Assembly (NCBI RefSeq): GCF_030811475.1
Contig: NZ_JAUSQV010000001.1
Span: 1,302,001-1,366,000 of the forward strand
Direction of reading: 5' to 3'
Length of the DNA: 64,000 bases
Origin: Nakamurella flavida
GTDB taxonomy: Bacteria; Actinomycetota; Actinomycetes; Mycobacteriales; Nakamurellaceae
Each line of letters starts with the position of its first letter. The stretch's first letter is position 1. Made by a program: the position numbers and the translations under genes. Under the pieces are notes generated by a model, which saw only the letters and a list, made by a program, of their open reading frames with translations, was not told the origin of the DNA and did no database searches. Of the stretch, positions 50,644 to 59,669 are shown piece by piece.

Positions 50644-52029
50644 ATGAGCATCGATCTCCTCCCCCGGCGGGCGGACCATCACCCGTCGACCACCGGCGGA
50701 CGCGCGAGCCGCCCGGTCACCCACGTCGTGGACCTGCCGCCCGTCTCGGCGGAGCATCGGCTCGCCGGGAGTCGCTTCACCCCGTTCCACCGGCTGATCG
50801 TCACCGGCCTCGTGGTGAACGTCGTCACCGCGATCGTTCTGGCCCTGAGCGCACCGACCGCGGCCCAACTGCTCGCCGCTACGATCACGGCAGCGTCCGT
50901 CAACATGTGCATGGCGGTGCTCATCCGGCACCAATACGTGGTCAACGCGCTGTTCGCTTTGGCCACCCGCGCCCCGCTCAGCTGGCCGCCGCGGGTGCGG
51001 GCCGCCCTGGCCAAGGTGTACCAGGTCGGCGGCGGAGTCCATGTGGGGTGCGCGATCTCGGCCACGGCCTGGTTCTCCGCCTTCACCCTGGTGCTGCTCA
51101 CCCACCCGGAGATCGGTTCTGCCGCCGGCGTGCGGGACATGCTGGTCGGCGTCGCCGTCGCCATCGCGGCGGACCTGATCCTGGTGGCGCTCTGCGCCCG
51201 CCCGTCGATGCGCGAGCAGCACCATCACGTCTTCGAGTTCACCCACCGGTACGGCGGCTGGCTGGCCCTGACCCTGTTCGTCCCGCTGACCTTCCTGGTG
51301 GCGATCGACAACGGGGGGAACGTCCTGGACGCGGTGCTCGGGTCGCCGAACACCTGGATCCTGGCGACCCTGATCGTCGGGGCGGCCATCCCGTGGCTGC
51401 AGCTGCGCCGGGTGCCGGTCGAGGTGACCCGGCCGTCGGACCACGTCGCCCTGGTCCGCTTCCCCACCGAGCCGCGTCCGCGGACCGGCTCGGCCTCCCG
51501 GGTCTCCCGCACCCCGCTCGGCGAGTGGCACGCCTTCGCGAACATGGTCGACCCCGGCGAGCCCGGCTTCCGGATGGCGATCTCGAAGGCCGGCGAGTGG
51601 ACCTCCGAGCTCATCGCCGACCCGCCGGAACACCTGTGGCTGCGGGGCGTGCCCACCACCGGCGTCGGCACCTGCGCCCGCCTGTTCACCAAGGTCGTCT
51701 GGGTGACCACCGGCAGTGGCATCGCCCCCTGCCTGCCCCACCTGCTGAACGACCCCACGCCGACCAAGCTGGTCTGGGTCACCCGCCACCCGGAGCGGAC
51801 CTACGGCGCCGAGCTGGTCGGGCAGATCCTCAGCACCCAGCCCGACGCGACGCTGTGGAACTCCGACGAGCTGGGCAAGCCGGACCTGGCCGAACTCGCC
51901 TACCAGGCGTACGTGGAGTCGGGCGCCGAGGCCGTCATCTGCATCTCCAACAAGGCCGCCACCACCGACCTCGTCCGCCGGCTGCAGCAGCGCGGCATCC
52001 CGGCGTTCGGTCCCATCTGGGACTCCTGA
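50644..52029 (+). CDS. TmpA-like integral membrane oxidoreductase
   Basis: A 461-residue protein. The N-terminal 270 residues contain about six membrane helices (TGLVVNVVTAIVLALSAPT, VHVGCAISATAWFSAFTLVL, WLALTLFVPLTFLVAIDNGG and others), and the C-terminal part resembles the NAD-binding domain of ferredoxin reductases (TKVVWVTTGSGIAPCLPHLL, KLVWVTRHPERTYGAELVGQ). This layout is that of TmpA-type and ferric-reductase-related membrane proteins. Its partner and substrate are unknown. The ATG at 50644 has GAGG upstream. It ends before a strong terminator. Confidence 0.7.
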   Translation: MSIDLLPRRADHHPSTTGGRASRPVTHVVDLPPVSAEHRLAGSRFTPFHRLIVTGLVVNVVTAIVLALSAPTAAQLLAATITAASVNMCMAVLIRHQYVVNALFALATRAPLSWPPRVRAALAKVYQVGGGVHVGCAISATAWFSAFTLVLLTHPEIGSAAGVRDMLVGVAVAIAADLILVALCARPSMREQHHHVFEFTHRYGGWLALTLFVPLTFLVAIDNGGNVLDAVLGSPNTWILATLIVGAAIPWLQLRRVPVEVTRPSDHVALVRFPTEPRPRTGSASRVSRTPLGEWHAFANMVDPGEPGFRMAISKAGEWTSELIADPPEHLWLRGVPTTGVGTCARLFTKVVWVTTGSGIAPCLPHLLNDPTPTKLVWVTRHPERTYGAELVGQILSTQPDATLWNSDELGKPDLAELAYQAYVESGAEAVICISNKAATTDLVRRLQQRGIPAFGPIWDS

Positions 52030-52055
52030 ACCGGGCGGCCCGGGACGCGGGAAGG

Positions 52056-52092
52056 CGAGAGCCGGAGCGGCGTGGTGCCGCTCCGGCTCTCG
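52056..52092. terminator. Strong bidirectional terminator hairpin
   Basis: CGAGAGCCGGAGCGGC pairs perfectly over 16 bp with GCCGCTCCGGCTCTCG around a 5-base loop, 27 bases past the stop of the membrane oxidoreductase and 47 bases from the stop of the convergent gene at 52139. It probably serves both. Confidence 0.9.
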
Positions 52093-52138
52093 TGATCGTT
52101 CGGGTGGGGCGGGACACCTCTCTGCGCAACCCTCGGGC

Positions 52139-52636
52139 TCAGCCCTCCGGCTTGTTCGGCACACCGGCGGTGGGGGTCTTGCCGGCCGGCTGCTGGGCGG
52201 CGTTGTACGACGGGGGCGTGGCCGGGGTGGCGTTCACCAGCGTGATGGGCGACGGGGTGCCGTCGGACGGCGGTCGGATCGCGGCGACGACGTCGGCCAC
52301 CGCGATGGCGGTGACCACCCCGACCGTGGCCCAGGCCCGGCCGCGCCGGCTGCCGGTGGCGCCCACTGCGGACACCAGGGCCAGCGGGACGTCCATCGCG
52401 TCACCGGCGACCCGGGCCCACAGCATGGCCGGTGACGGGGCGACGAACAGACCCGCGGACACTGCGAGCTCGCGCGCCCCGATCGATCGCAGCAGCACCC
52501 GGTTCCGCAGCCGGGGCGTCGCCCCGATGAGCCGGGCGACCGCACCGGGAACGACCGCGGGCGCGACACCGAGGGCGGCGGACAGAACCCCGAAGGAACG
52601 GGTGAGGGTGGTGTAACCGGTCGAGGTGTTCGGCAT
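52139..52636 (-). CDS. Small membrane protein of unknown function
   Basis: A 165-residue protein with hydrophobic stretches at about residues 10-30, 55-66, 75-90 and 105-120 and a Pro-rich C-terminus. GVLSAALGVAPAVVPGAVAR and ARVAGDAMDVPLALVSAVGA resemble the membrane proteins that accompany SRPBCC-type proteins in actinobacteria. No firm domain. The ATG at 52634-52636 has a good AGGAG site; an extended upstream frame is not supported. Confidence 0.7.
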   Translation of the reverse strand: MPNTSTGYTTLTRSFGVLSAALGVAPAVVPGAVARLIGATPRLRNRVLLRSIGARELAVSAGLFVAPSPAMLWARVAGDAMDVPLALVSAVGATGSRRGRAWATVGVVTAIAVADVVAAIRPPSDGTPSPITLVNATPATPPSYNAAQQPAGKTPTAGVPNKPEG

Positions 52637-52786
52637 GACGCTCCTAGCGGGACCGCCGCGGCGGTCCGGTTCGTGCGCAGCCGTGCCCACTGCGTTGTCC
52701 GATGGGCAACGGCGGGGACGCTCCCCCGGTACCGCGTCCCGTCCGCCGCCAAACAGCCCACCGGTGCAACGCTCGCCACACTCTTG

Positions 52787-53791
52787 TCAGAACAGGCGGT
52801 AGCTCGACCGGGAGACCTGGAAGCCGGCCCCGCTGGTCAGACTGCGACAGGTCACGCCGGTGGTCTCGCTGACGCAGGTCGTCGCCCCGGGTGTGAGGGA
52901 CGAGCCGTACGGGAGAGGAGGCGTGCCGTCGGACGAAGGAGACCCGTCGGACCCCGCAGAGCTCCAGTCGCAGTAATCGAGCAAGTCACCCTTGCTGTCG
53001 GGCGGGGTGGTCCTGAGATCGGACGTCTGTCCGGCGTTGTGGACGCTGAAGGAGAGCGTCAGGGCCGGCGTCGGTTCCTCGCAGGTCACATGGGGGAAGT
53101 CGGCCTCCTCGATCACGCAGTCCGCACCGGGAACCCCTTTGTCGGCCATCACGCAGCTGATGTTGCCCGACGGGGACACGAAATGGATCATGCCCGGGAC
53201 CTCGACCTGGGTGTCGTCCACCCGGAACGCCTGCGGGTCGGCGGGGATCGGTTCGGCCGCCGGAGGTACCGACGTCGGGGCGGGGGTCGGCGGAACACCC
53301 GTCGCGGCACTGGGTGGCGAGGGCTCCGGCGAGTCGGGCGCGGCCGGGGGTGTCTCCACCGGAGCAACGGGCGGCCGATCCGGCGTGGGGGTCGACAGCG
53401 GGACGGTGGCGGACGGAGCAGGCGATGTGGTGGCCCCGCCCGTCGTCGGGGCGGAGGGTGTTGCGGGAGCGTCACCGCTCGTGACCGGCACGGTGGGGGC
53501 GATCGCCGGCGACGAGCTGGTCCCGTCGGCGAGCAGCAGGGTGGCGGACACCCCGACCAGCGCGACGACGACGGCGACCGCGGCGGCGAGCAGCGCGGTC
53601 GTCCACCCCCGACGACGGGCGGGAGCGGCGAGCGGGAGGACGGCGAACGGTTCCGTGGGTGCCGCCCCGGAGGCGAGCTCGGTCATCACGCGCCGCAGTT
53701 GGGCGTCATCGACGGGTTCGAGCGGGTACCGGTCGGTCAGGGCCGCCCGCAGCCTCGCCTCGGCGGTCGCGTCGGGAATGTCTCGGGTCAT
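52787..53791 (-). CDS. Sigma-factor-associated membrane protein with extracellular DUF6636-like domain
   Basis: A 334-residue protein. The N-terminal 60 residues are cytoplasmic (EARLRAALTDRYPLEPVDDA) and could bind a sigma factor, followed by one membrane helix (about 63-88), a 90-residue Pro/Thr/Ser linker, and a cysteine-rich domain: HFVSPSGNISCVMADKGVP, VTCEEPTPAL, YGSSLTPGATTCVSETTGVT and SGAGFQVSRSSYRLF, typical of DUF6636. The ATG overlaps the sigma-factor stop (ATGA). It is a likely anti-sigma-type partner, but no classical ZAS motif is visible. Confidence 0.7.
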   Translation of the reverse strand: MTRDIPDATAEARLRAALTDRYPLEPVDDAQLRRVMTELASGAAPTEPFAVLPLAAPARRRGWTTALLAAAVAVVVALVGVSATLLLADGTSSSPAIAPTVPVTSGDAPATPSAPTTGGATTSPAPSATVPLSTPTPDRPPVAPVETPPAAPDSPEPSPPSAATGVPPTPAPTSVPPAAEPIPADPQAFRVDDTQVEVPGMIHFVSPSGNISCVMADKGVPGADCVIEEADFPHVTCEEPTPALTLSFSVHNAGQTSDLRTTPPDSKGDLLDYCDWSSAGSDGSPSSDGTPPLPYGSSLTPGATTCVSETTGVTCRSLTSGAGFQVSRSSYRLF

Positions 53792-54316
53792 CGGAGTTCA
53801 CCTCGGGAGTGGTCCTGCAGCTGGGGGGCCAGACGCCGCAGGGCGTCGGCACTGATGCGCCGGACGGTGCCGGCGGGGCGGTTCAGGAGGGCGGAGATCT
53901 CCTTCACGGGGAGGTCCTCCAGGTAGCGGAGCACCACGATCTGCCGGGCCGTGGCGTCGAGCAGCGCCAGGGCCTGCTCCAGGTCCATCCGCTGCTCGAC
54001 CTGTCCGTACGCGTCGGAGGTCGTCGCGGTCTCCGGCAGATGCTCGGTGGGCACCTCGCTGACGAGCGCGGACCGGCGGAGTCGGTCGTTGAGCAGGTTG
54101 ACCGCCGTGCGCCGCAGGTAGGCCCCGGCGCGCGGTCACCCCCGCGAGGTGCGGCGCCGCCCGCAGATAGGCGCCCTGGGCCAGGTCCGAGCCGGCGTCG
54201 CGGTCACCGGTCAACGCCCGGCCCAACCTGTTCAGGTAGGCCAGGTCATCGCCGACGGTGTTCGCGTCGATGGGTGGTGGCAGCGCCGGCGGTGCCATCA
54301 CGGTCCGTTCGTTCAT
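53788..54316 (-). pseudogene. SigE-like ECF sigma factor, frameshifted
   Basis: Two frames form one ECF sigma factor. The first (ATG at 54316) gives the sigma-2 region: DDLAYLNRLGRALTGDRDAG and SDLAQGAYLRAAPHLAG. The second gives AYLRRTAVNLLNDRLRRSAL and the sigma-4 region LDATARQIVVLRYLEDLPVK, ending at 53788. The span is 529 bases, one over 176 codons. A G run at 54123-54126 (on this strand GGGG in CCGGGGCC) has probably gained one base; removing it joins the frames as T-A-R-R-A-Y-L-R-R. Coupled downstream to the membrane protein at 53791 (ATGA). Confidence 0.8.
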
Positions 54317-54447
54317 ACCCACCAGGACGGGCGGGGCCACAGAAGTGTTCACGCCCGGGGGAGTGTGGACCGTCCCGAACGCCACCGGCAACCGCGCTGG
54401 TCCGAAGACCTCCTCCTGCCCGGGGCTTCGAAGTCCGGGTACGAAAG

Positions 54448-54476
54448 AGCCCCGAGGAGAAGATCTCCTCGGGGCT
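54448..54476 (-). terminator. Terminator after tRNA-Pro
   Basis: AGCCCCGAGGAGA pairs perfectly over 13 bp with TCTCCTCGGGGCT around a 3-base loop and is followed on the minus strand by CTTTCG. It lies 10 bases past the tRNA. Confidence 0.9.
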
Positions 54477-54485
54477 GTCGATTTG

Positions 54486-54559
<74 letters not shown>

Positions 54560-54684
54560 GTCGAGCCGATCCGCAGACCGGCGTGCAGAAGCTTACCGCA
54601 GCCCCGGGGCCTCCTGATCCAGCCCGGCCGGGCGGCAGGCGCCCACCGGTGCAGGGCACGATCACTCCCGTGCAGGATCAGGGC

Positions 54685-55446
54685 ATGGACACCGTGCGCC
54701 TGGGCCTGGCTCTCGCGGTGCTCCTGGTCGTCCTGGTCGCGATCGGGGCGGTGATCACCCGGGCGGCCGGGCTGGGGCCGTGGCGGCAACCGGTGACGGC
54801 GTCGGTGCGCGCGGTGCTGCAACTGGCCGGCATCTCGCTGATCATCGCGGTCGTCCTGCGGTCGCTGGTGCTGACCGCGCTGTTCCTGCTGCTGATGGTG
54901 GTCGCCGCGGCGGGGACGAGCGCGCGGCGGGTCACCGGGTCGCTCCGGCCGGGCTCGTGGTGGACGGCTCTACCCATCGCCGCCGGGGCGATCCCGACCG
55001 TGCTGATCATCGCGGTCAGCGGGGCGGTGCCGCTCGCGCCGGTCGCCGTCCTGCCCACTGCAGGCATCCTCATCGGCGGCGCGATGACGGCCACGTCGCT
55101 GGCCGGCCGCCGGGTGGTGGACGAGCTGGACGCGCACCGCGGCGCCTACGAGGCTGCCCTGTCCATCGGGCTGTCCCGGCGGGAGGCGGTCTCCCTGGTC
55201 GCCCGACCGGCCGCCGCCACCGCCCTGGTGCCGGGCCTGGACCAGACCCGCACCGTCGGACTGGTGACCCTGCCGGGCGCATTCGTCGGCGTCCTGCTGG
55301 CCGGGGCCTCGCCGTGGCAGGCCGGCGCGACGCAGCTGCTCGTGCTGGTCGCGCTGGTGGTGGTGCAGGTCGTCGCGGTGGCCGTCACCGTCGAGCTGTT
55401 CTCCGCCGGTCTCCTCCCCGCCGCCGACGGCCCGCTGCCGGAATGA
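54685..55446 (+). CDS. FetB-like ABC-type permease (UPF0014 family)
   Basis: A 253-residue membrane protein with about seven helices of the UPF0014/FetB (YbbM) family, an iron or metal-related ABC exporter permease. DTVRLGLALAVLLVVLVAIG, ASVRAVLQLAGISLIIAV and GAMTATSLAGRRVVDELDAH, GLVTLPGAFVGVLLAGASP are family landmarks. No ATPase partner gene lies next to it. The ATG at 54685 (AGGA upstream) is preferred; a GTG at 54670 is possible. Confidence 0.85.
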   Translation: MDTVRLGLALAVLLVVLVAIGAVITRAAGLGPWRQPVTASVRAVLQLAGISLIIAVVLRSLVLTALFLLLMVVAAAGTSARRVTGSLRPGSWWTALPIAAGAIPTVLIIAVSGAVPLAPVAVLPTAGILIGGAMTATSLAGRRVVDELDAHRGAYEAALSIGLSRREAVSLVARPAAATALVPGLDQTRTVGLVTLPGAFVGVLLAGASPWQAGATQLLVLVALVVVQVVAVAVTVELFSAGLLPAADGPLPE

Positions 55447-55489
55447 GCGACCGCGGTGTTTACACCGTCAGGGCGGCGTTCGACCTGGG

Positions 55490-55495
55490 TAAACT
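55490..55495 (+). promoter_or_regulatory. -10 element of the small protein gene at 55502 (leaderless)
   Basis: TAAACT ends six bases before the ATG. No ribosome site is present. Confidence 0.55.
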
Positions 55496-55501
55496 CGACG
55501 C

Positions 55502-55687
55502 ATGTCGTTCATGAAGAAGTTCACCAGCATCGGCGGGCTCATCGCCCTCGCCCAGTCCCCCGCCGGCAAGAAGGCCATCGCCAAGGCCCAGCAGCTCGCC
55601 TCGGACCCGAAGAACAAGCAGAAGATCGCCGACCTCACCAGCAAGATCACCAAGAGGGGTCAGACCCCGCCGCCCGCGGCCCGCTGA
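55502..55687 (+). CDS. Small basic protein of unknown function (61 aa)
   Basis: A 61-residue, lysine-rich protein (MSFMKKFTSIGGLIALAQSP at the start; DPKNKQKIADLTSKITKRGQ later). It is an actinobacterial type often found near der, possibly an amphipathic or DNA-binding peptide. Leaderless start. It is convergent with der (36 bases between the stops). Confidence 0.75.
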   Translation: MSFMKKFTSIGGLIALAQSPAGKKAIAKAQQLASDPKNKQKIADLTSKITKRGQTPPPAAR

Positions 55688-55723
55688 TCCGGCAGTGCGG
55701 GTGGGTGGGGCGGCGGGTCGGGG

Positions 55724-57238
55724 TCACTTCCGGCCCGACCGCTTCTCCCGCACGCGCACGTTCACCCGCACCGGCGACCCGGTGAACGCGAAGTCCTCGC
55801 GCAGGCGTCGCTCGATGAAGCGGCGGTAGCCCGCCTCCAGGAACCCGGTGGTGAACAGCACGAACGTCGGCGGCCGGTTCGCCGCCTGCGTCGCGAACAG
55901 CACGCGAGGCTGCTTGCCGCCGCGTACGGGCGGCGGGGTGCCCTGGATGAGCTCGGCCAGCCAGCCGTTCAGGCGACCGGTCGGGATGCGCCGGTCCCAC
56001 GACTCCAGCGCGGTCCGCAGGGCCGGGGCCAGCCGGTGGGTGGCCCGCCCGGTCAGCGCCGAGATGTTGATGCGCTGGGCCCACTGCACCCGCACCAGGT
56101 CCCGCTCGAGCTCGCGGTTGGAGTCCTCCCGGCGCTCGGCGTCGACCAGGTCCGCCTTGTTCAGCGCGATGACCAGCGCCCGGCCCGACTCGATGACCAT
56201 GGTGATGACCCGCTGGTCCTGCTCGGTCAGCGGCTCGGACGAATCGATGAGCACGATGGCCACCTCGGCCGACTCCAGCGCCGTCTGCGTCCGCAGCGAG
56301 GCGTAGAACTCCATGCCCTTGGCCTGGTGCACCCGGCGGCGCAGACCCGCGGTGTCCACGAAACGCCAGACCTCGCCGTCGATCTCGACCAGGGAGTCGA
56401 CCGGGTCGATGGTGGTGCCGGCCATCGCGTTGACCACCGAGCGGGAATCGCCGGCCAGCTTGTTCAGCAGCGAGGACTTGCCCACGTTGGGCTTGCCGAG
56501 CAGGGCCACGCGTCGCGGGCCGATGTTGCCGCCCCCGGAGAACTCCGACGGGGTGGCCGGCAACGCGGCCAGCATCGCGTCCAGCAGGTCGCCGGAACCG
56601 CGGCCGTGCAACGCCGAGACCGGGTGCGGCTCCCCCAGTCCGAGGGTCCACAGCGAGGCCACGTCACCGACGACGCGCTCGTCGTCGACCTTGTTGGCGG
56701 CGAGGATGACCGGGCGCTTCGAGCGGCGCAGCACCTTGGCCATGGCCTCGTCGGTGGCGGTCGCCCCGACGGAGGCGTCGACGACCATCATCACGGCGTC
56801 GGTGGTCAGCATGGCGCGCTCGGCCTGCGCGGCCACGTCACCCTGGAGGCCCTTGGCGTCGGGCTCCCACCCACCGGTGTCGACCACGGTGAACTTGCGC
56901 CCACCCCAGAGCGCCTCGTAGGACACCCGGTCGCGGGTCACCCCGGGGATGTCCTGCACGACGGCCTCGCGGCGGCCGATGATGCGGTTGACCAGCGAGG
57001 ACTTGCCGACGTTGGGTCGACCGACGACGGCCAGGGTCGGTGTCGGGACGGTCGGCTCGAACGCGCCGTCACCGTCCAGCCCGTCCTCCCAGGCCGCGAA
57101 CTCCGACTCGTCGGACCAGGTGCCGATGGCGGCGGAATCCCCGTCGGGGAAGTACGAGGGGTCGCCGAGTTCGCCGGCGGAACCGGCGGTCGAGCCGGTG
57201 GAGGAGGGGGTGCTGTCGTCGATCACACCCCCCATCAT
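55724..57238 (-). CDS. der: GTPase Der (EngA), tandem G domains
   Basis: A 504-residue ribosome-assembly GTPase with two G domains. The first has GRPNVGKSS (73-81), and the second GKPNVGKSS (about 248-256). [12 protein letters not shown] and [14 protein letters not shown] are the G3 regions, and NKVDDE and NKADLV the G4 sites. The KH-like C-terminus ends in VREKRSGRK. It matures the large ribosomal subunit. The ATG at 57236-57238 is used, although the N-terminal 65 residues are an acidic extension; a GTG at 57226 is a minor alternative. Co-directional with plsC and cmk, the usual neighbours. Confidence 0.97.
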   Translation of the reverse strand: MMGGVIDDSTPSSTGSTAGSAGELGDPSYFPDGDSAAIGTWSDESEFAAWEDGLDGDGAFEPTVPTPTLAVVGRPNVGKSSLVNRIIGRREAVVQDIPGVTRDRVSYEALWGGRKFTVVDTGGWEPDAKGLQGDVAAQAERAMLTTDAVMMVVDASVGATATDEAMAKVLRRSKRPVILAANKVDDERVVGDVASLWTLGLGEPHPVSALHGRGSGDLLDAMLAALPATPSEFSGGGNIGPRRVALLGKPNVGKSSLLNKLAGDSRSVVNAMAGTTIDPVDSLVEIDGEVWRFVDTAGLRRRVHQAKGMEFYASLRTQTALESAEVAIVLIDSSEPLTEQDQRVITMVIESGRALVIALNKADLVDAERREDSNRELERDLVRVQWAQRINISALTGRATHRLAPALRTALESWDRRIPTGRLNGWLAELIQGTPPPVRGGKQPRVLFATQAANRPPTFVLFTTGFLEAGYRRFIERRLREDFAFTGSPVRVNVRVREKRSGRK

Positions 57239-57365
57239 CCCCGCTGGACGGTCCGACGCGAACCCGATCAGCCACGCACCCGGTCGCAGCGGGGCAGGTC
57301 ACAGCGTTCGCGCACAGCTGTTCGCCGGAAGCCGAGGGTCCGGCGGGAGACATCCAGGTGCCCGG

Positions 57366-58049
57366 TCAGTGCCGGCGGTCCACCGATCCGGCGGCCAGAT
57401 CCTCGTCCAGCGTGCGGACCAGCGCGGCCAGGTGCTCGCGGATGCCGTCGGTGGCCGCGGCGACCGCGGTGCGGCTGGCGCCCTGCTCCACCGCGAACGG
57501 CTGGCCGACGAGCACCTCCACGCGGGGGCGGAACCGGCGCCGGACGCCGGACGGCCGGGACACCCCGCGGACGGCCACCGGCACGATCGTCGCGCCCGAC
57601 CGGGCGGCGAGCCAGCCCGCGCCGGCGAACACCGTGGCCACGTCACCCTGGCCGCGGGTGCCCTCGGGGAACACACCGATCGCCCCGCCCGCCTGGAGCT
57701 GGGCCAGCGAAGCCAGCAGCGGGATGCGGTCGGGCTTGTCCCGGACCAGGGCGTACTGGCCGACGTGCTTGAGCAACCACCCCAGTGGGCCGGTCACCGC
57801 CTCGGCCTTGACCAGGAACGACAGCCGTCGAGGGAACGCCCCGAACAGCACCGGGCCGTCCATGAAGTTCGTGTGGTTGGCCACCATGACCAGCGGGCCG
57901 GTGGCGGGGACCCGATCCCGGCCGCGGACGTGCAGCCGGTACAGGGCGGCGCCCAGCGCGATGCCGATGCGCCGGCCGCGGTCCATGCCCCGGGGTGAGG
58001 AGTGCTGGGGAACCGGGTCACCCCGGCCCTCCAGGTTCAGGAACCTCAT
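57366..58049 (-). CDS. plsC: 1-acyl-glycerol-3-phosphate acyltransferase family (PlsC)
   Basis: A 227-residue acyltransferase of the PlsC family, acylating lysophosphatidate in phospholipid synthesis. Motif I N-H-T-N-F-M-D (H-x4-D) and motif III VFPEGTRG are present, as are VKAEAVTGPLGWLLKHVG and SGATIVPVAVRG. No clear membrane span is needed. The start is the ATG at 58049 (25 bases past the cmk stop). It lies between cmk and der as in many actinobacteria. Confidence 0.93.
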   Translation of the reverse strand: MRFLNLEGRGDPVPQHSSPRGMDRGRRIGIALGAALYRLHVRGRDRVPATGPLVMVANHTNFMDGPVLFGAFPRRLSFLVKAEAVTGPLGWLLKHVGQYALVRDKPDRIPLLASLAQLQAGGAIGVFPEGTRGQGDVATVFAGAGWLAARSGATIVPVAVRGVSRPSGVRRRFRPRVEVLVGQPFAVEQGASRTAVAAATDGIREHLAALVRTLDEDLAAGSVDRRH

Positions 58050-58074
58050 CGCGGCAGGTCCGAGGACACACCGC

Positions 58075-58797
58075 TCACGAGATGCCCCGTTCGGCCGCGA
58101 GGGTCAGCACCGCACGAACGGTCTCCCGCAGTTGCATGGACGACGAATCGAGCACCACCGCGTCCGGCGCGGCCTGCAGCGGAGCGTGCGAGCGGGTGCT
58201 GTCCATCGTGTCCCGGCGGGCCAGGTCGCGCTCCACGTCGGCCAGACCGGGGCCGGCCTGACCGGCCGGGGCCCCGGCGTGCACGGCGCGGGCCGCGTTC
58301 TGGTCGAAGCGTCGACGAGCCCGTTCGGCGGCGTCCGCGGTCAGGTAGATCTTCACGGTCGCATCGGGGGCGATGACGGTGCCGATGTCGCGCCCCTCCA
58401 CCACCATCCGTCCGGACATGGCCAGGGTGCGCTGCACCGTGAACAGGTGCTGGCGCACCACCGGGTTGGCCGACACCGGGGTGACCGCGAGGGTGACCTC
58501 GGGGCCGCGGATCTGCTCGCTGACGTCCTCGCCGTCCAGATGATGACGCTGGTGGTCGGGATCGGTCGGCGGGTCCAGGCGCAACGCCGTGATCAGGTCG
58601 GCGACCGCGTCCGTGTCCTGCGGGTCGAGCCCGGCCCGCAGCACGGCCAGGGCGGCGATCCGGTACAGCGCACCGGTGTCCAGGTACCCGGCCTGCAGCT
58701 CGGTGGCCACTCGCCGCGAGACGGTCGACTTCCCGGTGCCGGACGGCCCGTCGATGGCGATGACGAACGTCCCCGCCGGGGTGGGGGCCGCACTCAC
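58075..58797 (-). CDS. cmk: Cytidylate kinase
   Basis: A 240-residue (d)CMP kinase, phosphorylating CMP and dCMP with ATP. The P-loop is GPSGTGKS (17-24), with DTGALYRIAAL, EGRDIGTVIAPDATVKIYLT, AARAVHAGAPAG and the C-terminal VLDSSSMQLRETV typical. It sits between rluB and plsC. The GTG at 58795-58797 overlaps the rluB stop (GTGA), showing coupling. Confidence 0.97.
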   Translation of the reverse strand: MSAAPTPAGTFVIAIDGPSGTGKSTVSRRVATELQAGYLDTGALYRIAALAVLRAGLDPQDTDAVADLITALRLDPPTDPDHQRHHLDGEDVSEQIRGPEVTLAVTPVSANPVVRQHLFTVQRTLAMSGRMVVEGRDIGTVIAPDATVKIYLTADAAERARRRFDQNAARAVHAGAPAGQAGPGLADVERDLARRDTMDSTRSHAPLQAAPDAVVLDSSSMQLRETVRAVLTLAAERGIS

Positions 58798-59669
58798 AGG
58801 TCGACCGCCTTGTACAGCAGCGCGATCTCCACCGGGCTGAGCTTGCGCAGCGTCCCGGGACGCTGGTGACCGAGCTGCAGTTCGCCGATCTGGGTGCGGA
58901 CCAGCCGGGACACCGGGTGCCCGGCCGCGTCCAGCAGTCGGCGGACGATGTGCTTGCGGCCCTCGTGCAGGACGACCTCGACCACCGCCCGCTGGGCGTG
59001 CACGTCGACGATCTCGAAGGAATCGACCTTGGCCATGCCGTCCTCGAGCTCGATGCCCTTCTTCAGGCGACGGCCCAGGTCACGCGGGACCGGGCCGGGG
59101 ATCTCGGCCATGTACGTCTTGGCCACGCCGTAGGACGGGTGGGTCAACCGGTGGGCGAGCTCGCCGTCGTTGGTGAGCAGCAGCAGTCCCTCGGAGTCGC
59201 GGTCCAGCCGGCCCACGTGGAACAGCCGCTCGGTGCGGTCCTCGACGAGCTGGCCGATGTGCGGGCGGTTGTCCTCGTCCTGCATCGTCGACAGCCAGCC
59301 GGGCATCTTGTTCAGGGCCAGGTACACCTGGTTCTCCTGCAGGACGACGCGGTTGCCGTCGACGTGCACCACGGCGATGTCCGGGTCGACCCGGCGGCCC
59401 TGCTCCTTGACCACCAGCCCGTCGACCTTGACCCGGCCCATCGCGATCATCTCCTCGGCCTTGCGGCGGGAGGCGATCCCGGCGGCGGCCAGCACCTTCT
59501 GCAGCCGCACGCCCTCGGCGTTCGCGTCCGTCCCCTCCTTGCCGCCGGACCGGGCCACCCGTCCCGACCGGGCCGGGCGGGCCGGCGGCTGCCCGCTGCG
59601 GCCGAACCCGGCGTCCTCGTCGGAGATGTCCTGATCTCGACCGGGTGCCCGGCCCTCGTGCTCGCTCAT
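58794..59669 (-). CDS. rluB: Pseudouridine synthase RluB/RsuA family
   Basis: A 291-residue pseudouridine synthase with an N-terminal S4 domain (VRLQKVLAAAGIASRRKAEE) and the catalytic RsuA domain, whose aspartate is in GRLDRDSEGLLLLTNDG. TYMAEIPGPV, EGRKHIVRRLLDAAGHPVSR and RTQIGELQL match the RluB/RluE type, which modifies 23S rRNA. The N-terminus has a 50-residue Gly/Arg-rich extension. The ATG at 59667-59669 overlaps the scpB stop by one base (TGATG). Confidence 0.95.
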   Translation of the reverse strand: MSEHEGRAPGRDQDISDEDAGFGRSGQPPARPARSGRVARSGGKEGTDANAEGVRLQKVLAAAGIASRRKAEEMIAMGRVKVDGLVVKEQGRRVDPDIAVVHVDGNRVVLQENQVYLALNKMPGWLSTMQDEDNRPHIGQLVEDRTERLFHVGRLDRDSEGLLLLTNDGELAHRLTHPSYGVAKTYMAEIPGPVPRDLGRRLKKGIELEDGMAKVDSFEIVDVHAQRAVVEVVLHEGRKHIVRRLLDAAGHPVSRLVRTQIGELQLGHQRPGTLRKLSPVEIALLYKAVDL

